From NCBI GenBank assembly GCA_964631175.1, contig CAZVWH010000069.1:1-15711 (forward strand): DNA of 15,711 nucleotides, read 5' to 3'. Below the pieces are notes generated by a model. It saw only the letters and a program-made list of their open reading frames with translations. It did no database searches and had not been told where the DNA came from. The position numbers and the translations under genes were made by a program. Shown in pieces: positions 1-7,025 of this stretch; the first letter of the stretch is position 1, and every line of letters begins with the position of its first letter. Origin of the DNA: CAZVWH01 sp964631175 (GTDB lineage Bacteria > Planctomycetota > Phycisphaerae > Sedimentisphaerales > Anaerobacaceae).

Positions 1-49
1 GGTGTGTAATAGGGTGAAGAATGAGCATATTTTTATACAATCGTGCACG

Positions 50-595
50 ATGGTAGAAGATAAGCTGCTTATTTTCAGGTTTAAGCAAGGCCATAGCGAG
101 GCCTTACGGCGGATCTATGACAAGTACAAAGTCGGGCTGCTTAAGTTAGCTTTCGTGCTCATTGGCGATGTGAATATGGCTGAGGATATAGTTCATGATA
201 TGTTTGTCAAGTTCGCTCAGTCAGCCGATCGTATCAAATTGACCGGCAGTCTTAAGAGCTATTTAATTACGAGTGTAATTAACCAGATTCGAAATTACTT
301 GCGTGATAAAAATCGGCACGGAGAGAACCATCTTGAAGGAATCGAGTTGCCCTCATCATCGCAGCGAAGTCCCCATCAATGGGCGGTTCTTAGTGAGCAA
401 CTGACACTCCTTAGTCAGGCTCTACAACAATTGCCGTACGAGCAGCGGGAAGTTGTTTGCTTTCGAATGGAAATGGACATGACATTTCGCCAAATTGCGA
501 CACTACAGAGAGCATCTGTTAATACGGTCAAAGGCCGATATCGGTATGCTATGGCAAGACTGCGGTCGTTGCTTAATAGTGAGGTAGAAAAATGA
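50..595 (+). CDS. ECF-family RNA polymerase sigma factor
   Basis: Region 2 is seen near the N-terminus (acidic and aromatic helix with ALRRIYDKYK and AEDIVHDMFVKF, about residues 20-65 from the ATG at 50). Region 4 is at the C-terminus: LPYEQREVVCFRMEMDMTF is followed by a helix-turn-helix, RQIATLQRASVNTVKGRYRYA. There is no region 1.1 or region 3, as is usual for ECF factors, and the ~181 aa length fits. The ATG at 50 is preferred because the residues encoded upstream from a GTG at position 2 do not resemble a sigma factor, but no clear Shine-Dalgarno precedes it and the frame is open to the window edge, so the true start may differ. The stop overlaps the next start (ATGA), so the two genes are translationally coupled. 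The regulon cannot be read from the sequence. Confidence 0.85.
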   Translation: MVEDKLLIFRFKQGHSEALRRIYDKYKVGLLKLAFVLIGDVNMAEDIVHDMFVKFAQSADRIKLTGSLKSYLITSVINQIRNYLRDKNRHGENHLEGIELPSSSQRSPHQWAVLSEQLTLLSQALQQLPYEQREVVCFRMEMDMTFRQIATLQRASVNTVKGRYRYAMARLRSLLNSEVEK

Positions 596-1455
596 AATCC
601 GCAGATAAGATAAAACGATTTTTCGAAAAAGCTGAGCTTAACGTTAATTCTAATGCTGATGAACAAGTATTCAAAGATGTTCTTCAGGCTCAGCAAAAGA
701 CAACAAAAAAATTATCGGCTATGCCGGAGATATGGAGAATAACTATGAAAAGTCCAATAGTAAAACTTGCCGTTGCTGCGTTACTTGTTATCGCGTGTTT
801 GACGGGCATATTCATGTTTAAAGAAACATCAAGCGCCGCTTGGGCGATTGAGCAGAGTATTGAGGCAGCCAGTCAGTATAAAGCCATATTCATCGAAGGA
901 TTGGATTCGGAACGTACCTGGAGAGAAGACGGGAGTTTAGAGCAAAGACCGTACAAATCGTGGGCCGTAGCCAATGATGATCAAACTATAATCGAAAAGT
1001 ACCGACACGAGGTGGATGGTATTCCGATTATCATCACAAACGGCCAAAAGACCTGGCGATATGACCCGAATACAAATACTGTGCAGATTGAAAACCGTCC
1101 ATACGTGGCTTCTGAATGTTGGTGTGGGAGCCAGCTACTTGAACAACTCAAGGGCTTTCATGATTCAGGAATCATAACCCATTGGGAAGTGACCTATGGT
1201 CAAGAGCCTAACACAGACAAAGAACAGGCCTTCCTAAGGATTGCTTGGCTCGAAGAGCGTTATAATGGGCCGAGATCATTATGGATTGAGTTTGATATGG
1301 AAAGCAAGCTTCCGGTTAGTTTCAAACAGTGGGAAAATCCCAAATGGGGGGGACCAGCTACCTTGGTTGGGGAAAAAATTACGTATTACGAGAACCTTAC
1401 GGATGAACTCTTTGAGTTTGAGATTCCCGAAGGAGCATCTGTGATTGAACATTAG
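592..1455 (+). CDS. Membrane-anchored partner of the ECF sigma factor (probable anti-sigma or sensor protein)
   Basis: This 287-aa protein has a charged cytoplasmic N-terminus of about 54 residues, one membrane helix (about residues 55-76, IVKLAVAALLVIACLTGIFM), and an extracytoplasmic domain of about 210 residues rich in beta-forming segments and Trp. The topology and the 4-nt overlap with the sigma gene suggest it holds or senses for the sigma factor. The short N-terminal segment would be the sigma-binding part. No zinc anti-sigma motif (HxxxCxxC) is present, so it is not a classical ZAS protein. The outer domain has Thr-Trp-Arg-Tyr-Asp and Cys-Trp-Cys segments and loosely recalls LolA/outer-membrane lipoprotein-sorting folds (inference only). 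The start is fixed by the overlap. It ends ahead of a strong terminator. Confidence 0.7.
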   Translation: MKSADKIKRFFEKAELNVNSNADEQVFKDVLQAQQKTTKKLSAMPEIWRITMKSPIVKLAVAALLVIACLTGIFMFKETSSAAWAIEQSIEAASQYKAIFIEGLDSERTWREDGSLEQRPYKSWAVANDDQTIIEKYRHEVDGIPIIITNGQKTWRYDPNTNTVQIENRPYVASECWCGSQLLEQLKGFHDSGIITHWEVTYGQEPNTDKEQAFLRIAWLEERYNGPRSLWIEFDMESKLPVSFKQWENPKWGGPATLVGEKITYYENLTDELFEFEIPEGASVIEH

Positions 1456-1513
1456 GCAAGGGTTCCCGTATAGCGGGGCCCCAAGCCACCAATCAAATAT
1501 TCATGTTGGAAGT

Positions 1514-1561
1514 AAAAACGCCCCCCTGCTTTCTTGCGAAAGCAAGAAGGGGGGCGTTTTT
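1514..1561. terminator. Bidirectional rho-independent terminator
   Basis: The outer stem AAAAACGCCCCCC (1514-1526) pairs perfectly with 1549-1561. An inner 7-bp stem (1531-1537 with 1542-1548) is capped by a GAAA tetraloop. T runs follow on both strands (plus: GCGTTTTTTATT; minus: CGTTTTTACTT). It lies between the convergent sigma operon and the GH28 gene and would stop both. Confidence 0.9.
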
Positions 1562-1642
1562 TATTCTAAATCAAGGCCTTGCCGAAGTAGAATTTTCAGC
1601 TTTCGTCGACAATCCAAATCAGTATAGCAACAGCATACGATA

Positions 1643-3064
1643 TTAAAGGTCTATCTCAGTTGAATTTCTTACATCCAATTCACTATTATCTTTTGTTTTA
1701 ATTGAGACATTTTCAAACTTCCAACCCTGTGCATAGGATATGCCGCCAGCGGTATTAGCTTCTATTTCGACATCCTTGAGGTGGAAATTCTTTACGATGG
1801 ATTCGGCCATTCCGGAAGCCGATATTGCCCTTCTGCCGCCGGTGACCTTAATACGTGACAAATACACGTCTTTGACCTCTGGGATTCCCTTCTCCGGCGG
1901 CTCTACCTTTTGGAGCATAGTCTTCCAGTGCTCAGGGATAGTCTCAAAGCTGTATCCATCGGGCAGACTCGAATAACTATAGCTCGGATTCCAGTTCATG
2001 GATACTTCAACAGCGGTGCCCACTCCATCCATTTCAATATCCCGATAATGAATATCCGCGACGGTTCCGCCTCTTGTTCTGGCAGATTTGAATCTGATTC
2101 CGACCTTGGTTCCTTTTGCTTTGAGATTATAGGCCAATATATGCCTGATGCTGCCGGACGTCTCGCTGCCGCAAGTGATAAGGCCGCCACCGGCTCGTGA
2201 GATGCAGTCACGTATTACCACATATTCGGTTGGCCGATTTACTCTAAGGCCGTCAGCGTCACGACCGGCCTTTAAGCAGAAGTTATCGTCGTTGCAATCG
2301 ATGTCGCAATTCTCGACAAGAATAAAGGTCGATGAGTCAATATCGATTCCATCGGTGCTTGGGCCACTACCATCTACGTTATTTAGGATCACAAGGCCAT
2401 CGATGGTAACGTACCTGGAATAGAGAATATGCACCGTCCAAAAGCCGGCCTGCTTGAGGGTAATGCCTTTTAGCGTGACATTCGAAGAATTTGAAACAAG
2501 GAGCGTTCGAGGCCGTTTGCAATCGTAATCCACTACCCAGCGGAGTCCCTTCGGCTCATAGTCCTGCCGGCGCATCGTCCAGTATTTATCCCAGAAAGGT
2601 TTTCCCTGCGCATGAACAGTACCTTCGCCGGTAACGGCTGCATTATCCTGGTCAATGACATTTATCAAAGCGGCCGGCCATCTCATCTCTATCCCTGCCA
2701 CACGTGTGTCTATCTGCGGATAATCTGATAAGTCCTGGCTTCCCAGAATTGTCACATCTTTATCAATGCGTAAGCTCACACCTTCTTTAACAAAGATTGA
2801 GCCGGTCAGATAAGAGCCAGCTTCAAATGTAACGATGCCACCTCCCTTAGTAGCACAATCATCGATAGCTGCCTGTATTGCCTTTGTAGCGAGCGTCTTT
2901 CCGTCCTTTACAGCACCGTAATCGGTCACCTTAAACACGGTCGTTTTCTGAGGCATCTTTTGAGCACCCACCTGTTTAGCCCACTGCGGCATTGCCTCAT
3001 CCGAAGAGCTTGCTAAAAGATTATTGTTGAAACTCAGTAACAGAGCTAATAGAAACGATAACAC
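1643..3064 (-). CDS. Secreted GH28 (polygalacturonase-type) glycoside hydrolase
   Basis: Residues 41-80 hold the pectate-lyase-3-like entry of GH28 proteins (VTDYGAVKDGKT...AIQAAIDDC...GGGIVTFEAGSYLTG). The right-handed beta-helix core carries recognisable family motifs: STDGID (236-241, canonical NTDGID), CNDDNFCLKAG (257-267, canonical DD-AIKSG), a GSETSGSIRH segment (299-308) and RFK (324-326, canonical RIK). Asp238, Asp259 and Asp260 are the expected catalytic carboxylates. The usual GHG loop reads GGG (292-294), so the conserved His is absent. The substrate is probably pectin or a rhamnogalacturonan/xylogalacturonan side chain. The GTG start is supported by AAGGAG at 3072-3077 (7-nt spacing), and a hydrophobic signal peptide (LSFLLALLLSF) follows. 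The length (473 aa) is normal for the family. It converges on the sigma operon, and a MITE-like element sits just upstream. Confidence 0.9.
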   Translation of the reverse strand: MLSFLLALLLSFNNNLLASSSDEAMPQWAKQVGAQKMPQKTTVFKVTDYGAVKDGKTLATKAIQAAIDDCATKGGGIVTFEAGSYLTGSIFVKEGVSLRIDKDVTILGSQDLSDYPQIDTRVAGIEMRWPAALINVIDQDNAAVTGEGTVHAQGKPFWDKYWTMRRQDYEPKGLRWVVDYDCKRPRTLLVSNSSNVTLKGITLKQAGFWTVHILYSRYVTIDGLVILNNVDGSGPSTDGIDIDSSTFILVENCDIDCNDDNFCLKAGRDADGLRVNRPTEYVVIRDCISRAGGGLITCGSETSGSIRHILAYNLKAKGTKVGIRFKSARTRGGTVADIHYRDIEMDGVGTAVEVSMNWNPSYSYSSLPDGYSFETIPEHWKTMLQKVEPPEKGIPEVKDVYLSRIKVTGGRRAISASGMAESIVKNFHLKDVEIEANTAGGISYAQGWKFENVSIKTKDNSELDVRNSTEIDL

Positions 3065-3111
3065 AACTAAACTCCTTACTTTGATACGTTGCAGCCATTG
3101 TTTTCTTAAAT

Positions 3112-3286
3112 TGCTTTGTAGAAAAGAATTTCAGAATGTCATTTCGAGCTGAGTCCGGTCCAACTTTAGATGGAACGGACGGAGTCGAGAAATCTGCTTT
3201 ATTGGCTTCGTGGCCAGATTTCTCCACTTCACGACGCTTCGCGTCGCTTCGGTCGAAATGACAAGCGTGGTCTTTTCTGCAGAGCA
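3112..3286. mobile_element. MITE-like palindromic element, copy 1 (175 bp)
   Basis: The terminal inverted repeats are TGCTTTGTAGAAAAG (3112-3126) and CTTTTCTGCAGAGCA (3272-3286, whose reverse complement is TGCTCTGCAGAAAAG). Both sides carry the identical 9-bp direct repeat TTCTTAAAT (3103-3111 and 3287-3295), the mark of a transposition event. The interior is a long imperfect palindrome: GTCATTTCGAGC opens at 3138, GGTCGAAATGAC closes by 3262, and GAGAAATCTG faces CAGATTTCTC. It encodes no protein. It lies 47 bp upstream of the GH28 start codon. Copy 2 is at 5690-5848. Confidence 0.8.
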
Positions 3287-3339
3287 TTCTTAAATTACAT
3301 TAGCAATTATCTATATGAAGGTCAAATATTGTTCTTCAA

Positions 3340-3560
3340 CATATAATTTGCACAGTTGTCGTTGCGAGGNNNNNNNNNNNNNNNNNNNNNNNNNNNNNNN
3401 NNNNNNNNNNNNNNNNNNNNNNNNNNNNNNNNNNNNNNNNNNNNNNNNNNNNNNNNNNNNNNNNNNNNNAATCTCCTTGAGATCGTCACGGTAGCCTTCG
3501 GCAACCTCGCGACGCTTCGCGGATTGCTTCGCTCCGCTCACAATGACGATCGTCGTTTGA
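3340..3560. repeat. Interspersed palindromic repeat of the GTCATTGCGAG/CTCGCAATGAC type, broken by an assembly gap
   Basis: The left arm before the gap (GTCGTTGCGAG, about 3358-3368) is inverted relative to CTCACAATGAC after it (about 3537-3547). The right half contains GGATTGCTTCGCTCCGCTC, typical of short intergenic repeats seen in many environmental genomes. Because the gap is inside the element, its length and boundaries cannot be set. No target duplication was found. Confidence 0.6.
3370..3469. other. Scaffold gap (100 N)
   Basis: Exactly 100 consecutive Ns, the usual placeholder for a gap of unknown length. It falls within a palindromic repeat, which probably caused the contig break. 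Nothing can be said about the missing bases. Confidence 0.95.
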
Positions 3561-3629
3561 ATTGTTACAGAATTTTATTTATAATCGTTTGACGGTCCGC
3601 TTTACTTATCGTGAGGGTGTGATTCGGAT

Positions 3630-3701
3630 CATCCATTCTCCGTAGTACTCCGTAAGGAGTCCTTAGGACTACGAATGATGAAGCTGGAGCTACGAAGGAT
3701 G
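3630..3701. repeat. Imperfect palindromic repeat downstream of GH3
   Basis: CATCCATTCTCCGTAGT at the left is inverted in AGCTACGAAGGATG at the right (3688-3701). Two small internal stems, ACTCC/GGAGT and AGTCC/GGACT, lie between. It resembles the dispersed CATCCTTCGTAG-type repeats of environmental genomes. It starts 18 bp beyond the GH3 stop and has no T run, so it is not a convincing terminator. Confidence 0.5.
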
Positions 3702-3719
3702 AACCGGCTGAGCTCTTTT

Positions 3720-5633
3720 TCAGTACGTCAGGCCGAAACCGTATTCGAAAAGCGGATTATAATTGGCATCGCCAATGTTGATTGGAATCTGCTCCATCGA
3801 GCGCGGCCAGGTGAACGACAGCTTCCCGGTTGGCTTGTAATCGCCGAAGAGCACATCCGCAACACCCTGGCCTTCGGTTCCAGGCAGCCAGGCGGCGAGG
3901 ATAGCATCGGCCTTGTCGAGAATATCGTTAATTATCATCGGCCTGCCGGAAATTAAAATCACAACCACCGGGATGCCGGCCTTTTTCATATTGTTAAACA
4001 CATCGGTATCTTCGCTATCGAGCGAAAGGTCGTTGCTGTCGCCATTTCCCTCAGTGTATGGCCTTTCGCCTATCACAACAACGCCGATATCAGCGTCCTC
4101 GGCTCCTGTACCGTCCAGCGAGAATGTCACTTCGGTATTTTTGGAAACGCTATTCTTAATAGCTGTGAGGATAGTCATGCCACCTGGAGTTATGTTGCCG
4201 CTGCCGCCCTGCCAACGGATTGTCCAGCCGCCACACTGGTAGCCGAGGTTGTCGGTACATTTGCCGCTGACATGAATGCGCTTCAATTTCTTCGAGATAG
4301 GCAGTATCTTTTCATCATTCTTTAATAACACAAGTGACTGGCGGACAGCTTCACGCGCGACCTTACGATGCCTTGCTGAGCCAAAGGTTTTGTGAAGACT
4401 TCTATCGGCTAAGCCTACACCGAGCCAGGTCGAGGGGTGAGATTTGTCTTTGTCCATCAAGCTCATTGCGAACTTAACGCGGAGAATGCGCGTCACGGCG
4501 TCATCGATGCGTGACATCGGCACCACACCTTCCTCAACCAGCTCCTTCAGAAGCGAGGAGAATCTCTTGTATTCGCTCGGAATCATGCCCATATCCATGC
4601 CGGCGTTAATTGACTTGGCGATGGCGGTTTTATAATCCCTATCGAGCTGGTTAATGGCACGATAATCTGAGATAAGAAAGCCTTCAAATCCAAGCTCGGT
4701 CTTAAGAACATCGGTAAGCAGATACTTGTGTTCTGAGCATTTGACGCCATTGAAGCTACTAAAGGAAGGCATAATGGTGCCGACACCAGCTTCGATGGCT
4801 GCGACATAAGGTGCGAGGTGAACACGCCGCAGGGTTTCTTCATCGATTTGTGTATCACCCTGGTCTAATCGAATGCGTGTGCCGTGGCTTGAGCCTTCAT
4901 GTCCACTGCTGCGTGTTGTTGCTGTTGTACCGCCGTCACCAACATAGTGTTTGGCGCAAGCCAGGATAGACAACTTGTCGTTAAGGTTTTTACCCTGCAA
5001 TCCGCGGATAGCTGCTGCTCCGAGCACCTTAACGAGATTCGGGTCTTCGGAAAAACCCTCGTATGTCCGCCCCCAGCGTTCATCGCGAGGGACAGTCACA
5101 CAGGGCGCAAAGGTCCAGTTGATGCCCGTAGCTCGAACTTCCTTGGCGGTAATGCGTCCTATCTTTTCTATCAGCTTCGGATTGCGGCTGCAACCAAGAC
5201 CAACGTTGTGTGGAAAGATTACGGCACCGAGCACATTGCTATGGCCATGCACAGCGTCGATGCCATAAAGAATCGGGATGCCGAGACGGCTCTTGAGTGC
5301 TTGCTGCTGACGGCGGTCGTACAGATCACTCCAGGCTTCGAGGCTATTGCCATTTTTTGGATCGGAGTCTCCGCCGCTCAGCACCGAGCCGAGACAGTAT
5401 TTCTCAATATCGTTCAAGTCCTTAATATTCCCCTGATCGGCCTGTATCATCTGTCCGATCTTTTCTTCAAGGGTCATTTGAGAAAGCAGCTCTTTGACCT
5501 GCGCATCGTATGAAGAAAGTGCTTTTGGTCTAATGGTTGTGGGAAATATTCGACAGGATGCCAGAAATAAGCTCATAGAGACGGCGCAGAGCAGAGCTGT
5601 CAGCCGCCAGACATAGAGACAAGATTTTATCAT
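3720..5633 (-). CDS. GH3 beta-glucosidase-type exo-glycosidase, lipoprotein
   Basis: The N-terminus has a signal peptide with lipobox FLASC (Cys27), so the enzyme is probably tethered to a membrane. Domain 1 (TIM barrel, about 45-390) holds GIPILYGIDAVHG (118-130), DERWGRTYEGFSEDP (184-198), AKHYVGDGGT (227-236) and the nucleophile motif GFEGFLISDY with Asp323. Domain 2 (about 425-637) holds RQSLVLLKND, the GERPYTEGNGD loop (522-532), where ExoI-type members carry the acid/base Glu (Glu528 here), and LPGTEGQGVADVLFGDYKPTGKL. The order and length (637 aa) match the plant ExoI-like branch that cleaves beta-glucans and cello-oligosaccharides. The ATG is supported by AAGGAG at 5641-5646 with 7-nt spacing. 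It reads away from a GH31 fragment and towards GH28, with a 655-bp repeat-filled spacer between GH3 and GH28. Confidence 0.95.
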   Translation of the reverse strand: MIKSCLYVWRLTALLCAVSMSLFLASCRIFPTTIRPKALSSYDAQVKELLSQMTLEEKIGQMIQADQGNIKDLNDIEKYCLGSVLSGGDSDPKNGNSLEAWSDLYDRRQQQALKSRLGIPILYGIDAVHGHSNVLGAVIFPHNVGLGCSRNPKLIEKIGRITAKEVRATGINWTFAPCVTVPRDERWGRTYEGFSEDPNLVKVLGAAAIRGLQGKNLNDKLSILACAKHYVGDGGTTATTRSSGHEGSSHGTRIRLDQGDTQIDEETLRRVHLAPYVAAIEAGVGTIMPSFSSFNGVKCSEHKYLLTDVLKTELGFEGFLISDYRAINQLDRDYKTAIAKSINAGMDMGMIPSEYKRFSSLLKELVEEGVVPMSRIDDAVTRILRVKFAMSLMDKDKSHPSTWLGVGLADRSLHKTFGSARHRKVAREAVRQSLVLLKNDEKILPISKKLKRIHVSGKCTDNLGYQCGGWTIRWQGGSGNITPGGMTILTAIKNSVSKNTEVTFSLDGTGAEDADIGVVVIGERPYTEGNGDSNDLSLDSEDTDVFNNMKKAGIPVVVILISGRPMIINDILDKADAILAAWLPGTEGQGVADVLFGDYKPTGKLSFTWPRSMEQIPINIGDANYNPLFEYGFGLTY

Positions 5634-5689
5634 TTCATTGCTCCTTACATTTAATTTTAATAAGAGCTTCTATTGTTCCGTTGAAAACA

Positions 5690-5848
5690 TGCTCTGTTGA
5701 AAAGAGTTCAGAATGTCATTTCGAGCGAGCCGCAGGCGAGTCGAGAAATCTGTTTTTGAGCAGATTTCTCCACTTCGCCCCCGTGCTTTCTGCGAAAGCA
5801 GAAATGGGGGCTTCGGTCGAAACGATGGTGAGGCTTTTCAATAGAGCA
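5690..5848. mobile_element. MITE-like palindromic element, copy 2 (159 bp)
   Basis: The terminal inverted repeats TGCTCTGTTGAAAAG (5690-5704) and CTTTTCAATAGAGCA (5834-5848) match at 14 of 15 positions. They are flanked by the perfect 9-bp direct repeat TTGAAAACA (5681-5689 and 5849-5857). Inside, GTCATTTCGAGC opens and CTTCGGTCGAAA closes, GAGAAATCTG faces CAGATTTCTC, and a GCCCCC/GGGGGC hairpin with a GAAA loop (5777-5811) sits off centre. The ends and TIR sequence match copy 1 at 3112-3286, while the centres differ. It lies 56 bp upstream of the GH3 start codon and inside the GH31-like remnant. Confidence 0.85.
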
Positions 5849-5982
5849 TTGAAAACACTAAGCCCTGATACGTCATTGTGAGTCCGTTTCTCAGGCATCC
5901 CTTCAGCAAGCCATTTAACGACACGAATCGTGCTGTCTGTGTAGAACTGTGCCTTCACACTCGTTGTGCCGATTTTCGACAT
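5716..5982 (-). pseudogene. N-terminal fragment of a probable GH31 alpha-glycosidase, interrupted by the MITE
   Basis: The first ~43 residues, from MSKIGTTSVKAQFYTDS through TIRVVKWLAEGMPEKRTHND, resemble the start of GH31 alpha-xylosidase/alpha-glucosidase N-domains (V-K-QFY---IRVVK---G-xEKK). A good ribosome site, GAGGTGA (5992-5998), lies 9 nt before the ATG. After about residue 43 the frame runs into the MITE and stops at 5716. Removing the MITE and one target copy (168 bp, a multiple of 3) leaves a frame that ends at 5635, one base before the GH3 ATG. The rest of a GH31 gene (~700 aa) is absent, so this is a decayed leader of a former gene. The GH31 assignment is recall of the family pattern, not a search; a small unrelated ORF is the alternative. 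Confidence 0.5.
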
Positions 5983-6162
5983 GTCGTTGTTTCACCTCAT
6001 TTATATTTCAGAATAATTAACGTAGGAACCTCCATGGTGGGGTGTTAAACCTGATTTGATGAGCCGTCCCACGGATTATCAATCATTATAGCCTATTCTG
6101 CCGATAGGATACAAAAGCTTTTGAACGACTGCAAACCAGAAAAAATGCGGTGCAGAATTTAC

Positions 6163-6191
6163 TTGTCAATATCGGTTATGTCTGTTAAGAT
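6163..6191 (+). promoter_or_regulatory. Sigma-70-type promoter of tRNA-Ala
   Basis: TTGTCA (6163-6168), a 17-bp spacer and TAAGAT (6186-6191). The expected transcript start is about 5 nt before the tRNA 5' end. Confidence 0.75.
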
Positions 6192-6202
6192 TAGATTAAA
6201 CC

Positions 6203-6275
<73 letters not shown>

Positions 6276-6443
6276 CTTCACGCTTTACAATGTTACATAT
6301 CTGTGGAATGAAGAACCTTGCAGCAAGCTTCAGGGATCTTCGTTAAATTTTCAACCTACTGTCAGCGATAAGCCCGCCAGAATTGTGAAAATCTGAAAAA
6401 TTCTCCCATTATTTTAGGGACAATTATCCAGTCACAAATTTTA

Positions 6444-6472
6444 TTGCAATATCGTCATACTTGTTATAGGAT
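6444..6472 (+). promoter_or_regulatory. Probable promoter of tRNA-Pro
   Basis: TTGCAA (6444-6449), a 17-bp spacer and TAGGAT (6467-6472), with the tRNA 29 bp further on. The spacing and -10 resemble the tRNA-Ala promoter. Confidence 0.55.
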
Positions 6473-6500
6473 CATTCTCAAAGGCGTGTTGGTGGTTTTA

Positions 6501-6575
<75 letters not shown>

Positions 6576-6609
6576 TCACATCTGCAGCTAAAGAAGTCTA
6601 TTAAAGCAT

Positions 6610-6642
6610 ATTCCTCGACCTGCCGAAAGCAGGTCGAGGAAT
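6610..6642. repeat. Perfect 14-bp hairpin after tRNA-Pro
   Basis: ATTCCTCGACCTGC (6610-6623) pairs perfectly with 6629-6642 around the loop CGAAA. It lies 35 bp after tRNA-Pro and may help end that transcript. No T run follows on either strand, so a classical terminator is not supported. Confidence 0.6.
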
Positions 6643-6745
6643 GATAGACAATACCTTCAGTCCCCCCCCGCTTAATTAAGCTCTCTTGCCCTTAGGCCTA
6701 ACTTCGGCATACACCAGGCGATGTTGTTTCATCTTCGGATTGCAA

Positions 6746-6759
6746 AGTTATGCATAACT
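6746..6759. promoter_or_regulatory. 14-bp perfect dyad
   Basis: AGTTATGCATAACT is fully self-complementary and lies 21 bp beyond the stop of the small membrane protein gene at 6780. It could be a regulator site or chance. Nothing else in the sequence supports a role. Confidence 0.2.
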
Positions 6760-6779
6760 CACAGAATTAAAACGCTAAA

Positions 6780-7025
6780 CTATTGGCCCGGCGCGAAAGC
6801 TCTTCTTCTCTGAAACAGGAAAAGAATAATACCCAGGGCAATCAAGCCAACTAGGCCATTCTCACCTAGAGTACTCAGCAATGCGGTAAGATTGGTAATA
6901 ACTCTTCCAAAGAAGGGAACCGTATCACCGAAAAGTATTTCGACTGCAACCCCAAGAGCGATCAAAAGCAGTGCTATTTCAGTAATCTCACCCAGCCATT
7001 TTTTTGTCTCTTCCAGAAAATGCAT
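6780..7025 (-). CDS. Small two-helix membrane protein, function unknown
   Basis: This 81-aa protein has two hydrophobic helices (about residues 15-32, ITEIALLLIALGVAVEILF, and 57-71, NGLVGLIALGIILFLFQ). A short loop with FGDTVPFFGRVI joins them, and the tail (QRRRAF) is basic, so both ends are probably cytoplasmic. The ATG has AGGAGA (7033-7038) at 7-nt spacing, which argues for real expression. No enzyme motif is present. The helix-FG-VPFF-helix pattern is familiar from uncharacterised small proteins of planctomycetes and related bacteria, but I cannot name a family. It stands alone, with no convincing promoter upstream. Confidence 0.7.
   Translation of the reverse strand: MHFLEETKKWLGEITEIALLLIALGVAVEILFGDTVPFFGRVITNLTALLSTLGENGLVGLIALGIILFLFQRRRAFAPGQ

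Noticed and set aside
1445..1627. 60-codon frame after the sigma operon
   Set aside because: It runs through the bidirectional terminator hairpin and has no ribosome site or coding character.
3021..3287. 88-codon minus-strand frame over the GH28 start
   Set aside because: Most of it is translated MITE copy 1, and it overlaps the well-supported GH28 start in another frame.
4899..5513. 204-codon open frame on the plus strand opposite GH3
   Set aside because: It is antisense to a clear GH3 domain, has poly-Cys runs (CCCCC) from the complementary repeats, and shows no ribosome site or recognisable motif.
6676..6735. Minus-strand micro-ORF MKQHRLVYAEVRPKGKRA
   Set aside because: Its look is protein-like (it loosely recalls a BolA tail), but it has only 18 codons, with a stop shortly upstream and no ribosome site, so no gene can be supported.
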